36,437 nt of DNA, taken from CAYUCJ01 sp049282265 (lineage in GTDB: Bacteria > Desulfobacterota > DSM-4660 > Desulfatiglandales > Desulfatiglandaceae). Positions 9,053 through 19,000 of this stretch are shown in pieces. Each line of letters opens with the position of its first letter. The stretch's first letter is position 1. A program made the translations under genes and the position numbers. The notes below the pieces were generated by a model. It was not told the DNA's origin. It did not search any database and saw nothing but the letters and a program-made list of their open reading frames with translations. The stretch is from NCBI GenBank assembly GCA_049282265.1, contig JBAPTR010000344.1:1-36437 (forward strand). Direction: 5' to 3'.

Positions 9053-9487
9053 ATGATGGAAGGATTCAAACCGATTATTGTTACATTTTGCTGCAATTTC
9101 TGAGGCTACACCGCTGCGGACCTGGCAGGTTCCATGCGTCTTCAGTATCCGGACACGATCAGGGTCATCAGGGTCCCATGCACCGGCAAGGTGGATATTC
9201 TCCATCTTCTCCGGGCCTTTGAAAAAGGCGCAGATGGGGTGTATGTTGTGGGATGTATGGAAGGGGATTGCCGCTTCAACCAGGGCAACCTCCGGGCCAG
9301 GAAGCGAGTGGAACAGGCCCAGGCGATCCTTGAGGCGATCGGCATCGGAGGAGACCGGGTACAGATGTATAATCTTTCCTCCGGAGAAGGGCCCAAGTTC
9401 GCAGAATATGCGAGGGAAATGACTGAAAGGATAGAAAAAATGGGGCCAAACCCCCTAAAGGCGGCCAGGCAGAAAAAGGCGGCCTGA
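9053..9487 (+). CDS. mvhD: Selenoprotein MvhD-type electron-transfer subunit
   Basis: A 144-residue F420-non-reducing-hydrogenase delta-subunit family protein ([2Fe-2S] electron adaptor that docks on HdrA). The reading frame contains TGA at 9101-9103, giving FCCNF-U-GYTAADLAG with U17. Family members have CNWCxYxxAD, so Sec replaces a conserved Cys, as already known for VhuD-type proteins. The downstream part matches the family closely (RVPCTGKVDILHLLRAFEKGADGV, GCMEGDCRFNQGN). The TGA is supported as Sec because the ATG at 9053 has GGAGG seven bases upstream and everything before the TGA is already conserved sequence. Starting after the TGA would remove the first cluster ligands. Downstream metV follows after 27 bases. 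Confidence 0.92.
9104..9138 (+). promoter_or_regulatory. Candidate bacterial SECIS hairpin for MvhD U17
   Basis: GGACCT (9118-9123) pairs with AGG-T-TCC (9127-9133) leaving one bulged T at 9130 and a GGC loop (9124-9126). The loop G lies about 21 bases after the TGA. A small apical stem with a bulged U and a G-containing loop is the layout of known bacterial SECIS elements. Read by eye. Confidence 0.6.
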
Positions 9488-9514
9488 GCGTGCAAGAAAG
9501 AGAGGTTACTTGAG

Positions 9515-10183
9515 ATGATTGTTGCTGACAAAAAGCCCATTGAAGAGATCATTGAAGAGGTCAAGGACTATAACTCCATTCTCATAGCCGGGTGCAACGA
9601 ATGCGTGACGGTCTGTGAGGCCGGAGGGAAGAAGGAGGTCGGGATCCTGGCCTCAGCGCTGCGCATGTACTTCATGAACCTTGGGAAGGATGTGAAAATC
9701 GACGAGGTCACCCTTGAACGCCAGTGCGATCATGAATACCTGGAAGAAATCAGGAACAACATTGATCAGTACGATGCAGTTCTCTCCATCGCCTGTGGCG
9801 TAGGGGTTCAGTTTATGGCGGAAAAATATTTTGATAAGCCCATCCTCCCCGGGGTAAATACGTGCTTTCTCGGGGTCACCGAGGAGCGTGGTGTCTGGAC
9901 AGAGCGCTGTCAGGCCTGCGGCCAATGCATCCTGGCCAGTACCGGTGGGATATGCCCCGTTTCCCGCTGTGCCAAACGGCTCTTCAACGGCCCCTGCGGA
10001 GGATCAACAAAGGGAAAGTGCGAAATCAACAGCGAAGTGGACTGTGCCTGGCAGTTGATCGTCGACAGGCTCAAGGAACTGGACAAGCTTGAGGACTATG
10101 AAAAGCTTACGCCGATCAAAGACTGGTCCACGGACAGGGCCGGCGGGCCTAGAAAAGTGGTTAGGGAGGACGTGAAACTATGA
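9515..10183 (+). CDS. metV: MetV, iron-sulfur partner of methylene-THF reductase (copy 1)
   Basis: A 222-residue MetV-family protein, the partner subunit of MetF in Wood-Ljungdahl bacteria. The N-terminal domain has GCNECVTVC (C27, C30, C34). The C-terminal metal-binding region has CQACGQCILASTGGICP, SRC and the family signature NGPCGG followed by GKCEI and DCAW. Compared with the second MetV in this window it has one more Cys in the N-terminal motif (the other reads GCGTCVTLT). It overlaps the following metF by four bases (ATGA), the usual metVF arrangement. AGAGG lies nine bases before the ATG. It probably links the HdrA/MvhD electron path to MetF; that link is inferred from gene order and from the known acetogen MetVF-Hdr-MvhD complex. 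Confidence 0.9.
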   Translation: MIVADKKPIEEIIEEVKDYNSILIAGCNECVTVCEAGGKKEVGILASALRMYFMNLGKDVKIDEVTLERQCDHEYLEEIRNNIDQYDAVLSIACGVGVQFMAEKYFDKPILPGVNTCFLGVTEERGVWTERCQACGQCILASTGGICPVSRCAKRLFNGPCGGSTKGKCEINSEVDCAWQLIVDRLKELDKLEDYEKLTPIKDWSTDRAGGPRKVVREDVKL

Positions 10184-11118
10184 GCAATGCGAAGCCGAAG
10201 ACACCCAGCAAATTGGAAAGGATTCTTGCCGCAGGGCATCTGGCAGTCACCTCCGAATGTGGCCCTCCCAGGGGCAGCGACGGGTCCGTCATCGAGAAAA
10301 AGGCCGAGATGATCAAGGACCATGTGGATGCCATCAACATCACCGACAATCAAACTTCCGTCACCAGGATGTGCAGCCTTGCCTCCTGCATTCGCCTGAA
10401 ACTGATGGGCCTTGAACCGGTTCTTCAGATGGTGGTTCGCGACCGCAATCGCATCGCCCTGCAGAGTGATATCCTGGGCGCAGCATCCTTTGATATCCAC
10501 AATGTGCTCTGCCTTTCCGGCGACCACCAGGTATTCGGGGATAGTGCCACCGGGCAGAACGTCTTTGATATTGATTCCATGCAGTTGATCCAGACGGTCA
10601 GGCACATGCGCGACGAGGGGAAATTCCTTGGGGGAGATGAAATCAATAGTCCCCCTAAACTGTTTGTCGGGGCGGCCGCGAACCCATTTGCGGATCCGTT
10701 CGAGATCCGCGTTCCCCGGCTGGCCAAGAAAATAGCCGCCGGAGCGGAATTCATCCAGACCCAGTGCATCTACAATCTGGACAAATTCGAACTCTGGATG
10801 AAACAAGCAGGGGATCGGGGCCTCCTGGATAAAGTTTACATCATGGCGGGACTCACCCCCCTCAAGACCGCCGGGATGGCAAAATACATGAAGAACCGCG
10901 TGCCCGGCATGGATGTACCGGATGATGTTATTAAGCGAATGAGCGGGGTCCCCAAGGAAAAGCAGGCTGAGGAGGGGATAAAAATCTGTGTAGAATCCAT
11001 TCAACGTCTCAAGGAAGTCCAAGGCATGAGCGGCTTCCATATCATGGCCATCGAATGGGAGGAAAAAGTCCCCGAGATTGTGGAACAAAGCGGGCTTTAT
11101 CCAAGGCCTGAAGTGTGA
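10180..11118 (+). CDS. metF: MetF, methylene-tetrahydrofolate reductase (arm 1)
   Basis: A 312-residue MetF that reduces 5,10-methylene-THF to 5-methyl-THF (or the reverse) using flavin. The canonical residues are visible: catalytic-type Glu in TSECGPP (E26), the ITDNQTS motif, VVRDRNRIALQSD, LCLSGD, and the conserved folate-site Gln in FIQTQCIYNL (Q195). It therefore belongs to the canonical subclass, with the MetF of the opposite arm. There is a short N-terminal extension (about ten residues, SNAKPKTPSK). Start codon overlaps the metV stop and GGAGG precedes it. It is probably the catalytic subunit of a complex with MetV, MvhD and the giant HdrA. Confidence 0.92.
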   Translation: MSNAKPKTPSKLERILAAGHLAVTSECGPPRGSDGSVIEKKAEMIKDHVDAINITDNQTSVTRMCSLASCIRLKLMGLEPVLQMVVRDRNRIALQSDILGAASFDIHNVLCLSGDHQVFGDSATGQNVFDIDSMQLIQTVRHMRDEGKFLGGDEINSPPKLFVGAAANPFADPFEIRVPRLAKKIAAGAEFIQTQCIYNLDKFELWMKQAGDRGLLDKVYIMAGLTPLKTAGMAKYMKNRVPGMDVPDDVIKRMSGVPKEKQAEEGIKICVESIQRLKEVQGMSGFHIMAIEWEEKVPEIVEQSGLYPRPEV

Positions 11119-11163
11119 TGACTTCGTATTTATAAACAGTAACCAAGTGAAAGGAGGTTCACT

Positions 11164-11544
11164 ATGCCTAATCCCTATATCCTGGTAGTAGATGATGATC
11201 CGGATCTGGTGGAAACCGTAGCTATGATGCTGGAAAGCAAGGGATGCGATGTGGGCCGGGCTTACGACGGTGTGGAAGGCGAAGAGTCCATCAAGGAGCG
11301 CCGACCTGACCTCATTATCCTGGATGTCATGATGCCCAGAAAAGATGGGTATGTCCTTTGCGGGGAACTCAAGTCCCAGGACGAAACAAGAGAAATCCCC
11401 GTGGTGCTTCTCACGGCCGTTGGGGAAGCCGTTCCCACCACCAAATATACCCACGCTGACGGAATGTCCACTGAAGCGGACGACTATATCGCCAAGCCTA
11501 TTGACACGGAGGGTTTGTGGGAAGTAGTGAGCGCTCTGCTTTAG
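11164..11544 (+). CDS. CheY-like single-domain response regulator
   Basis: A 126-residue complete receiver domain with all switch residues: acidic pair (VVDDDPD), phospho-acceptor Asp (IILDVMMP), Thr (LLTAVGE) and Lys (IAKPID). A small insertion (TTKYTHADGMSTE) sits between the Thr and Lys motifs. No output domain is present, so signalling must be by protein contact. A full AAAGGAGG lies before the ATG. It sits 45 bases after metF in the same direction, and the operon also begins with a receiver-like protein, so phosphorylation may adjust enzyme-complex assembly; that is inference. Confidence 0.88.
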   Translation: MPNPYILVVDDDPDLVETVAMMLESKGCDVGRAYDGVEGEESIKERRPDLIILDVMMPRKDGYVLCGELKSQDETREIPVVLLTAVGEAVPTTKYTHADGMSTEADDYIAKPIDTEGLWEVVSALL

Positions 11545-11641
11545 CCTGATCAGATCGTTCGACACGGATTTCTCGGGTGAGTGGCCCGCCATGGGACATC
11601 CCGGACGTTATTATAATCCGGCGGCATAAGGGGGAACGCTC

Positions 11642-12670
11642 TTGTCTGATGCTTCAAATAGACTCGGGGGTTTCAAGGTCCTGAAGGGATTGACCGGCTT
11701 TTCCGTCATCTATGCCTTGGAAGGTCATCGTCCTGTTGCGCCTCTTTATCGCCAACTGTCCGAAAAAAGGATAAATCTTCCCTTCCTCGTTCTGGAAAAC
11801 CAGGGAGGGAGCGGTGGTCTCCAAATGGTCGTGGAAACCCCGGATGCCTTGCAAACATCGCGTACCCTGGGGGTGATTTCTGTTCAGGCCAACCACGCAT
11901 CCGGGAAAAAGGCCATCCTATCCCTGTTCCCCCATCGAAATGATCCCCACATAGCCGGGGCCCTGATGCAGGCCCTTGGAAAGAACGGCATTTCCTTCGA
12001 TGGTCTTGCGCACTCCCAATCCGCTATCTCGGTCGTTCTCGACGAGTCGGCACTCAACCGAGCGGCGAGCGCCCTTTTCGAACCCTTCCGTTTTGGTGCT
12101 TACCGTACCCCGGCGGACTGGAAACTGGCCCAGGAGGGAAAAGAGGAACTGCTCAAAGAGGTCGTGGCCACTTACCAGGAACAACGGCCAAAGGTCTACT
12201 GTCTGGAATGGCGTGACCGATTGACGCTCCTACAGGTAATGTTCCAGAGTTCATACGGAGGGGCCGTTGGTCTTATTTTTGAAGGCCTGGCAGAATTGGG
12301 ATTTGGCCTGACCTTCCTGATTACCTCGCCGCCGAGGGCCGAAGGAGAAGCACGAATGCTCTTTTGTGTTCACCAAGCTTTTGAACATCACGTTATTTCC
12401 CTGACCGAAAGATGGCTTCCCGACGCCGTCACGGTGGAAACGCCTTCCGTTGCCCTTTTTTCAATGAATGGACCACATTTCGGCGACCGCTACGGCCTGG
12501 TTGATGAACTTCTCACCGCATTCGATCTGGCTGGTGTGGACCTCCTGGCCATGAGCTGCTCCATTGCTTCCATGGCCGGAGTGGTGCCTTCCGGGCAGAT
12601 CCAAAGGGCCACCGATGCAATCCGGAACCGTTTCGAAGTCCCTTCGGTGATTCATAAAGATTCCTCATAG
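11642..12670 (+). CDS. Protein with aspartokinase-like ACT domains, function unknown
   Basis: 342 residues, no signal peptide. Two regions resemble ACT regulatory domains as found at the end of aspartate kinases: residues about 75-145 (GVISVQANHASGKKAILSLF then GALMQALGKNGISFDGLAHS) and the C-terminal 70 residues (VALFSMNGPHFGDRYGLVDE then LAGVDLLAMSCSIASMAGVV). There is no kinase domain. ACT domains usually bind amino acids or small effectors, so it could be a metabolite sensor for the operon, but the ligand is unknown. The start is a TTG at 11642 with GGGGGA upstream; the next in-frame Met is about 60 residues inside conserved-looking sequence. Confidence 0.65.
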   Translation: MSDASNRLGGFKVLKGLTGFSVIYALEGHRPVAPLYRQLSEKRINLPFLVLENQGGSGGLQMVVETPDALQTSRTLGVISVQANHASGKKAILSLFPHRNDPHIAGALMQALGKNGISFDGLAHSQSAISVVLDESALNRAASALFEPFRFGAYRTPADWKLAQEGKEELLKEVVATYQEQRPKVYCLEWRDRLTLLQVMFQSSYGGAVGLIFEGLAELGFGLTFLITSPPRAEGEARMLFCVHQAFEHHVISLTERWLPDAVTVETPSVALFSMNGPHFGDRYGLVDELLTAFDLAGVDLLAMSCSIASMAGVVPSGQIQRATDAIRNRFEVPSVIHKDSS

Positions 12671-12683
12671 GGGTCAAGATCAA

Positions 12684-14510
12684 ATGGAAGACACACGAAA
12701 AGGCATCGCTACATGCCCATCATGCCATGTGCAGTACAGGGTCCCTCTCAATCTGGAAGGGAAAAGGGCCCGCTGCAAAAAATGCGGCGTCAGATTCCTC
12801 TTGCATTTTAGGTCCGATACTGCGAAGCCTTCCAAGACACCCGGTCCTGCTGATCAGCTTCCCCCTCGGGAAAGAATAGAGGAAGTTGAAAAGCGCGAAA
12901 GCGCGAGCCGGGAGGAGACGCCGGGTACTTTGCCGTCCCCTTTCCAGGTGACGGTTTCCGATGACAAGATGGCGGCACTTCTTTCCTTTTCTGGGTCCCC
13001 GTCCTCCCCCATCACAGTGGAAGCCGTAAAGGAAGGCCTCGCATCAGAGGGGGTTTGCTGCGGGATCGCTGACGATCAGGAGATAAAGAATCTGCTCCAA
13101 GATCTTCCCCAACCCCCCCAGCCTCTCATCGTCGCGCGAGGCAAAACGCTTATCGAAGGACAACCTCCTGAAATCATCTATTACTTTGACACGGATCCCA
13201 TGGAAATCGGTACGCTCAAGCAGGGCGGCGTCATGGATTTTCGTGATCGCGGAGAGATCCCCCAGGTCAAGAAAGGGGCACTCCTCGCCATGAAGTCATC
13301 GGGATCGCCCGGGGAACCGGGGATGGACGTTTTTGGAGAGGAGATCCCCTGCTCTAAAGCAAAGGACGTCAAACTCAGATGCGGCAAGGGAGCCGAAAAA
13401 TCAGAAGACGGCCTCAAGGCCCATGCCCTGGTGGATGGCGAGCCCGTGTTGTCGGCAGACGGGAAGATCTCCGTGTTTTCCAGGCTCCAGATCCCCGGCG
13501 ATGTGGGTCTCAGGACCGGACACGTCAAATTTGACGGAGATATCGATGTGCGCGGTACGATCCAGAATGATTTCCGTGTTGAAGGGGGACGCTTGTCAGC
13601 CGGGGAGATCCTCAGGACCGATATCAATATTACAGGCGATATTGCCGTGACGGGAGGCATTATTGGGGCGGCTATACATGGTGACGGAAATCTGAAGGCC
13701 AGATATATCCACGAGGCGAGAATACATGTCCTGGGAGACGTGGTTGTGGAAAAAGAGGTGATCGACTCCAATATTACCGCCAGCGGGGCCTTCCTCATGG
13801 AGAGGGGGAAAGCCTTCAACTCCCGGATTTCAGCTACGATGGGGATCAGGACGAATCAGATCGGATCAGAAGGATCCAAGCCATGCACTTTGACCGTAGG
13901 GATAGATGAAGGCGCACAAGAAAAGATAAGGACCCTCAAAACTCAAAAGAGCATCCTGAGGACGAAACAAAAAAAATTTGAGAAAGTGATCTCTAAACTC
14001 CAGGTCCTTTCCGCCGACATGCACAGGGAAATCGCTGAATTCGCCCAGGTTCAGGATCGCGGCACACTGGAGCAAAAGGCGCTCAAGGAAAAATTCGAAG
14101 AAATGACCAAGGCCGGCGACAGCGGAGACGTCTCCCACCTCGCCCAAAGAATTGAAGAATTGGACGCGGAAATCCGCCGGGCCGATGAAAGGCTCGGGAA
14201 ACGCATGGACCAGCAGGACAAGGTCCAACGGAAAATCGACGAATTGGAAGGCCGGCTGAAGGAGATTGAATCCGACATTGAGCTACTGGCCGAAGACATG
14301 GAAAGGATTGATGAGTGGTCAAAATCCGCTGGAGGGTCGCCGAGCGTCAAGGTCGGGAAAACGATCTATTCCAATACCACCATCACGGGGCCCCACTGCA
14401 CCATCCGCTTGAGAAGAAACAGAGAGTGCTCTCTTATCACGGAAAAGCAGGTACGAAAGCCGGACAGCCAGGAGTTGGTCTGGGAGATGGCTGTTGCGCC
14501 CCTGAAGTAA
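12684..14510 (+). CDS. FapA/DUF342 protein with N-terminal zinc ribbon
   Basis: 608 residues. The N-terminus has an MJ0042-type zinc ribbon (CPSCHVQYRV then CKKCGVRF). The middle (about 85-400) is a DUF342/FapA region with the characteristic GEPGMDVFGEEI phrase and a run of beta-helix turns (VRGTIQNDFRVEGG, ITGDIAVTGGIIGAAI, IHVLGDVVVEKEVI). Residues about 415-560 are a long charged coiled coil (KKFEKVISKLQVL, RIEELDAEIRRADERL). FapA-family proteins are poorly understood; some affect flagellar-pole assembly. It lies 13 bases after the ACT protein and so is probably the last gene of arm 1; its presence in a metabolic operon is unexplained. It ends ten bases before the convergent metF. Confidence 0.85.
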   Translation: MEDTRKGIATCPSCHVQYRVPLNLEGKRARCKKCGVRFLLHFRSDTAKPSKTPGPADQLPPRERIEEVEKRESASREETPGTLPSPFQVTVSDDKMAALLSFSGSPSSPITVEAVKEGLASEGVCCGIADDQEIKNLLQDLPQPPQPLIVARGKTLIEGQPPEIIYYFDTDPMEIGTLKQGGVMDFRDRGEIPQVKKGALLAMKSSGSPGEPGMDVFGEEIPCSKAKDVKLRCGKGAEKSEDGLKAHALVDGEPVLSADGKISVFSRLQIPGDVGLRTGHVKFDGDIDVRGTIQNDFRVEGGRLSAGEILRTDINITGDIAVTGGIIGAAIHGDGNLKARYIHEARIHVLGDVVVEKEVIDSNITASGAFLMERGKAFNSRISATMGIRTNQIGSEGSKPCTLTVGIDEGAQEKIRTLKTQKSILRTKQKKFEKVISKLQVLSADMHREIAEFAQVQDRGTLEQKALKEKFEEMTKAGDSGDVSHLAQRIEELDAEIRRADERLGKRMDQQDKVQRKIDELEGRLKEIESDIELLAEDMERIDEWSKSAGGSPSVKVGKTIYSNTTITGPHCTIRLRRNRECSLITEKQVRKPDSQELVWEMAVAPLK

Positions 14511-14520
14511 GAAATGTTCT

Positions 14521-15408
14521 CTAAAGGAGTCCTCCGGCCTTCATGATATCCGGCACCAGTTCTTCGCGTCCTATGGCCATGATGTGCACGCCGTCACACA
14601 TCCGTTCGTTCCGAATCCGGTTGATCATGCGTCCCGCTATCTCGATTCCTTTTCCAACAGCGCCCCCCTTCGGGGCAGATGCCATCTCCTCGATCAAGTC
14701 CTTCGGTACACTGACGCCGGCGACATTTTTGTTCATGAATCGCGCCATTGGGGCCGAGGTGAGGAGGATGACGCCGGCCAGGATCTTCACCGGAAACTGT
14801 CTGGCATAATCCATAAATTCCTTGAAGTGATCCAGGTCATAAACGGCCTGCGTCTGGATGAATTCAGCCCCCGCCTCCACCTTTTTCTCGAATTTGATCA
14901 GCTGTGGTTCCAATGGATTGGCTTCGGGTGTCACGATGGCTCCCGCACAAAAGGACACGGTACCGTCAAGATCGCTTTTGCCCAGGTCCTTCCCCTTTTC
15001 AAGTCGTCTGACGGTCGCGAGGAGTTGACTGGAATCCAGATCGAATACCCCCTTGGCCTCTTTGTGATCCCCGAGGACAATTGAATCGCCGGTCAGGCAC
15101 AGGACATTGTTGATGCCGCGACTGGAGGCAAACAGGAGATCGGCTTGCAGGGCCATCCGGTTTCTATCCCTGCAGGTCATCTGGAGGATCGGCTCACCAC
15201 CCATCTCTTTGACGAGAAGCGCACCCCCCAATGAAGGAAACCGCATGACCGAACTTTGATGATCCGTCACGTTCATGCCATCCACTTTATCCTTCAGGAG
15301 TTCCACGTGGTGCCGCATCTTTTCCAGGTTGGTCCCCTTGGGCGGGGCTACCTCGGAGGTTACGACAAACTTTCCTGAATCAAGCGCCTCTTTGAATAGC
15401 GATACCAT
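14521..15408 (-). CDS. metF: MetF, methylene-tetrahydrofolate reductase (arm 2)
   Basis: A 295-residue canonical MetF. Catalytic-type Glu in TSEVAPP (E19), NVTDHQSS, CRDRNRMALQAD, LCLTGD and folate-site Gln in FIQTQAVYDL (Q187) are all present. It resembles the arm 1 MetF more than the two MetF-like proteins. A longer frame extends upstream but that part reads through the metV end and is not family-like. ATG 15408 is chosen because GAGG lies about eight bases before it; the in-frame ATG at 15414 is too close to that site. It is the last gene of arm 2, 17 bases after metV, and faces the FapA gene across only ten bases. Confidence 0.9.
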   Translation of the reverse strand: MVSLFKEALDSGKFVVTSEVAPPKGTNLEKMRHHVELLKDKVDGMNVTDHQSSVMRFPSLGGALLVKEMGGEPILQMTCRDRNRMALQADLLFASSRGINNVLCLTGDSIVLGDHKEAKGVFDLDSSQLLATVRRLEKGKDLGKSDLDGTVSFCAGAIVTPEANPLEPQLIKFEKKVEAGAEFIQTQAVYDLDHFKEFMDYARQFPVKILAGVILLTSAPMARFMNKNVAGVSVPKDLIEEMASAPKGGAVGKGIEIAGRMINRIRNERMCDGVHIMAIGREELVPDIMKAGGLL

Positions 15409-15425
15409 TTTCATTACCTCAGCAT

Positions 15426-16073
15426 CTAACCCAACCGAATTTTTCCGGGGCTGGGTTCTCCCTGGTGGTTTCTGGGTTTCTGCAGGACCCGCATTGAATC
15501 CAGCCGTCCAAGCTCCTTGAGGCGGTTGTAGATGAGGGTCCAGGCGCAATCCTTTTCCTCATCAATCTCGCATTTCCCGTTGTTCGTCCCCCCGCAGGGC
15601 CCATTGACCAGGCCTTTGTGACAGGAGGTGACGGGGCAGATGCCACCCGTCTCGCCAATGATGCAGGTCCCGCATTGGGTGCAGACCTCGTCAAACCTTC
15701 CGGGTGCGGTCTCCTTTCCAATGAACAGGGTATCCAGGGCGGGGACCACCATTTTTTTTAACTGCCTGGCTATGGTCTGGACTCCGAAGGCACAGGTCAT
15801 GATCAGGAATGCGTCTGCCTGGTTCATCTGCCCGGCGTATTCCGCCAAAATCTCCCCGGTCATGTGGTCACAGGCCACCGGCAGAACGGTTAGCCCTGTA
15901 ACCAGCTTTCCCTTCAGAGAGAGTTTTTCTTTCATGCTTTCCACTTCAGGCATCCCACCCGTATGGGTTAGGGTCACACACGTCCCGCAGCCTATCACGA
16001 AGATCCTTTGTGATCCTGAAAGGAGCCTGTCAATCTCCTCTTCAGATTTCTGTCTGGTTATGGATCTGATCAT
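15426..16073 (-). CDS. metV: MetV, iron-sulfur partner of methylene-THF reductase (copy 2)
   Basis: A 215-residue MetV paralogue. Its N-terminal motif is GCGTCVTLTHTGG, lacking the third Cys seen in the arm 1 copy. The C-terminal region is complete: CTQCGTCIIGETGGICP, TSC, NGPCGG, GKCEI, DCAW. Its ATG overlaps the stop of the NuoF-GltD gene by four bases, so it is translationally coupled to the NADH-type electron module, just as the arm 1 copy follows MvhD. It most likely joins NuoF-GltD electrons to the MetF encoded next; this is inferred from order and coupling. Confidence 0.88.
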   Translation of the reverse strand: MIRSITRQKSEEEIDRLLSGSQRIFVIGCGTCVTLTHTGGMPEVESMKEKLSLKGKLVTGLTVLPVACDHMTGEILAEYAGQMNQADAFLIMTCAFGVQTIARQLKKMVVPALDTLFIGKETAPGRFDEVCTQCGTCIIGETGGICPVTSCHKGLVNGPCGGTNNGKCEIDEEKDCAWTLIYNRLKELGRLDSMRVLQKPRNHQGEPSPGKIRLG

Positions 16074-19000
16074 GCCTCTCTCCTATCCTTTTCAAGGTCG
16101 CATCTCAAGCACCTGGTAGCCTCCAGCCTTGCCTGGGACTCTACGAAACCCTTTTCCACTTCCCTGAAATCCCTTGCCCTTTTCTCAGGATCTGCCAGCT
16201 CTACCGATACTCTGGGGCGGTCTTTTCCTGTCTCATCGTCCAAAGCAAGTTTTGAGTCTTCGGCAAGGCGGGTCTTTTCATCCAGGATAGTAAAACCGCC
16301 TTTTTCTCCTCTCAAATACCTGTCTATGGAGAGGGCCGCTCTCCTGCCAGAGGCTATGGCCCTTATGACATAAGTGGGTCCTGTGGTAAAATCCCCACCG
16401 GCAAAGATACCCGGGATGTTGGTGGAAAGGGTATTTTCATCCACGATCAGACTGCCCCACAGCGCCCGTTCCAACTGGCTATCCTCCGAGAGAAAGGCCA
16501 TGTCAGGTGCCTGGCCGATGGAAATGATAATGTGGTCCGCCTCGATTATCTGGCTGCTTTCTTCGTCAAAACCGGGATTGAAGCGTCCCTCACTGTCAAA
16601 AACCGATAGGCACCGTACGAAGTGGATACCTGTCACTTTCCCGGCCTCGTGTATGATCTCCCTGGGGCCCCAGGAAGGATTGAGGACAATGCCCTCTTCC
16701 AGGGCTTCACCTATTTCCTTCTCCCAGGCCGGCATCTCGTCCCTTGCTTCCAGACTGAAGATCTGGACATTGTTCGCGCCAACCCTCAGGGCCGTCCTGG
16801 CCACATCGACGGCAACGTTACCGCCTCCCACCACAAGGACCCTGCCCGCCAGCCTGATGTCCTTCCCTGTTTTCACGGCGGTAAGGAACGGGAGGCCATA
16901 ATGAAGGCCTTCAAGCCCCTCTTCTTCTCCGGGGATTCCCATCCGTTTACTGGCCTGGGCACCCGCAGCCACGAAAACAGCATTATAGCCTTCCTTCATC
17001 AGGTCGTTTACGGTATGATGGGCATCTATGGGCGTGTTGTACCGGATATCAACCCCGCAGCTCTCAATGTATTCAACCTCTTCCTGGATGACCCCCCGGG
17101 GGAGTCGAAAATCGGGGACGGTGATACCCAGCATGCCCCCGGCCACGGGCTGGTTCTCAAACACGGTGACACCGTATCCCACCCTGGCAAGGAAATAGGC
17201 GCAGGTGAGTCCTGCGGGTCCTGCACCAACCACCGCCACCTTTTCCTTTCTCGTTACAGGGTATGGTTCCTTCCTTGGGCCGATGTGCCTGAAGTACCAA
17301 TCGGATGCAAACCGCTTGAGGGAGCGAATGGCCACAGGTTCATCCAGCTCACCCCTGCGGCATTTGAATTCACAAGGGTGGATGCAGATTCGACCGCATA
17401 CAGCAGGAAAAGGATTTCGCTCGCGGATGATCTCCACGGCATTTTCATATCTCCCTTGGGCAATGGCAGCCACATAGTTGGGGACGTCTATACCTGCGGG
17501 GCAGGCGTGCTGGCAGGCGGAGATGACCATGGCATCGCAGGTCGCGCCTGCGCAACGGTGTTCAAGGATATGGTCCTCATATTCCTTGCTGAAATACCGC
17601 AAGGTGGAAAGAGCGGGTTTGGCACAGGTCTGGCCGAGGCCGCAGAGAGACGCCTCGGTAATGGTCTCTCCCAGATCCCGAATGGTCTCCATGTCTTCAA
17701 TCCGGCCTTCGCCGCGGGTGATGCGGGTGAGTATCTCCAACAACTGGGTCGTCCCGAGGCGACAGGGCGCACATTTGCCACAGGACTCCGACTGCGTGAA
17801 GCTCAGAAAAAACCGGGCGATCTCCACCATGCAGTTGTTTTCATCCATGACCACCATCCCGCCCGATCCCATGATGGCGCCTATCCGCTGGATGGTATCG
17901 TAATCTATGGGAAGATTCAGGTATTGGGCCGGTACGCAGCCTCCCGAGGGGCCACCCATCTGGACGGCCTTGAACTGCCTTCCTTTAGGGATACCCCCGC
18001 CGATGTCAAAGACCACCTCCTTTATGGTCACGCCGATGGGAACTTCCACAAGACCGGTGTTGTTGACCTTTCCCGCAAGAGAAAAGATCTTCGTTCCCCT
18101 GCTCTTTTCCGTCCCGACCTCCCCATACCAGCCGGCACCTTTGCTGACAATGAGCGGGATATTGGCCCAGGTCTCCACGTTGTTGATATTGGTGGGCTTG
18201 CCGTCCAACCCCGATTGGGCCGGAAACGGGGGTCTGGCCCTCGGCATCCCCCTTTTTCCCTCTATGGAAGCCATGAGGGCGGTCTCCTCACCACACACGA
18301 ACGCGCCCGCCCCCATTTTCAGCGACAAATCGAAACTGAAACCCGTTCCCAGAATGTTTTCACCAAGGAGGCCGAGGGCCTGCATCTGTTCCAGGGCAAT
18401 AGTCAGGTGCGTAACGGCGATGGGATATTCTTCCCGAACATAGATATAGCCGTGTGCGGCACCCATGGCATAGGCGCCGATGAGCATCCCCTCCAGGACG
18501 GCATGCGGGTCCCCTTCCAGCATAGCCCGGTCCATGAATGCGCCGGGATCCCCTTCATCCGCATTGCAGATAATGTATTTCGGGCGACCTGGGGCCCGCC
18601 GCGCGAATTCCCATTTGACCCCCGTGGGGAACCCGGCTCCGCCTCGCCCGCGCAATTTGGCCTTCTTGACCTCTTCAATGACCTGATCAGGGGTCATGGT
18701 GGAGACGGCCTTCACCAGGGCCTCGTAGCCGCCGGTCGCGATATGGTGTTCTATCCGGGTGGGATCTATCCTGCCGCAACGGGCCAGGACCCGTCTCTCC
18801 TGCCTTTCATAGAAAGGGATCTGGTCACGGTAGTAAATGGGTTTACCGGTCTGCGGATCCCTGTAGGCGAGACGATCCACGAGCCGGTTCTTCTTCAGGG
18901 TCATATCCACGATTTCAGCGGCGTCTTCAGGAGAGACCTCATGGTATTGAATTCCCTGGGGCTCTATGGCGATGACGGGGGCCTTGGCACAGAAACCGTG

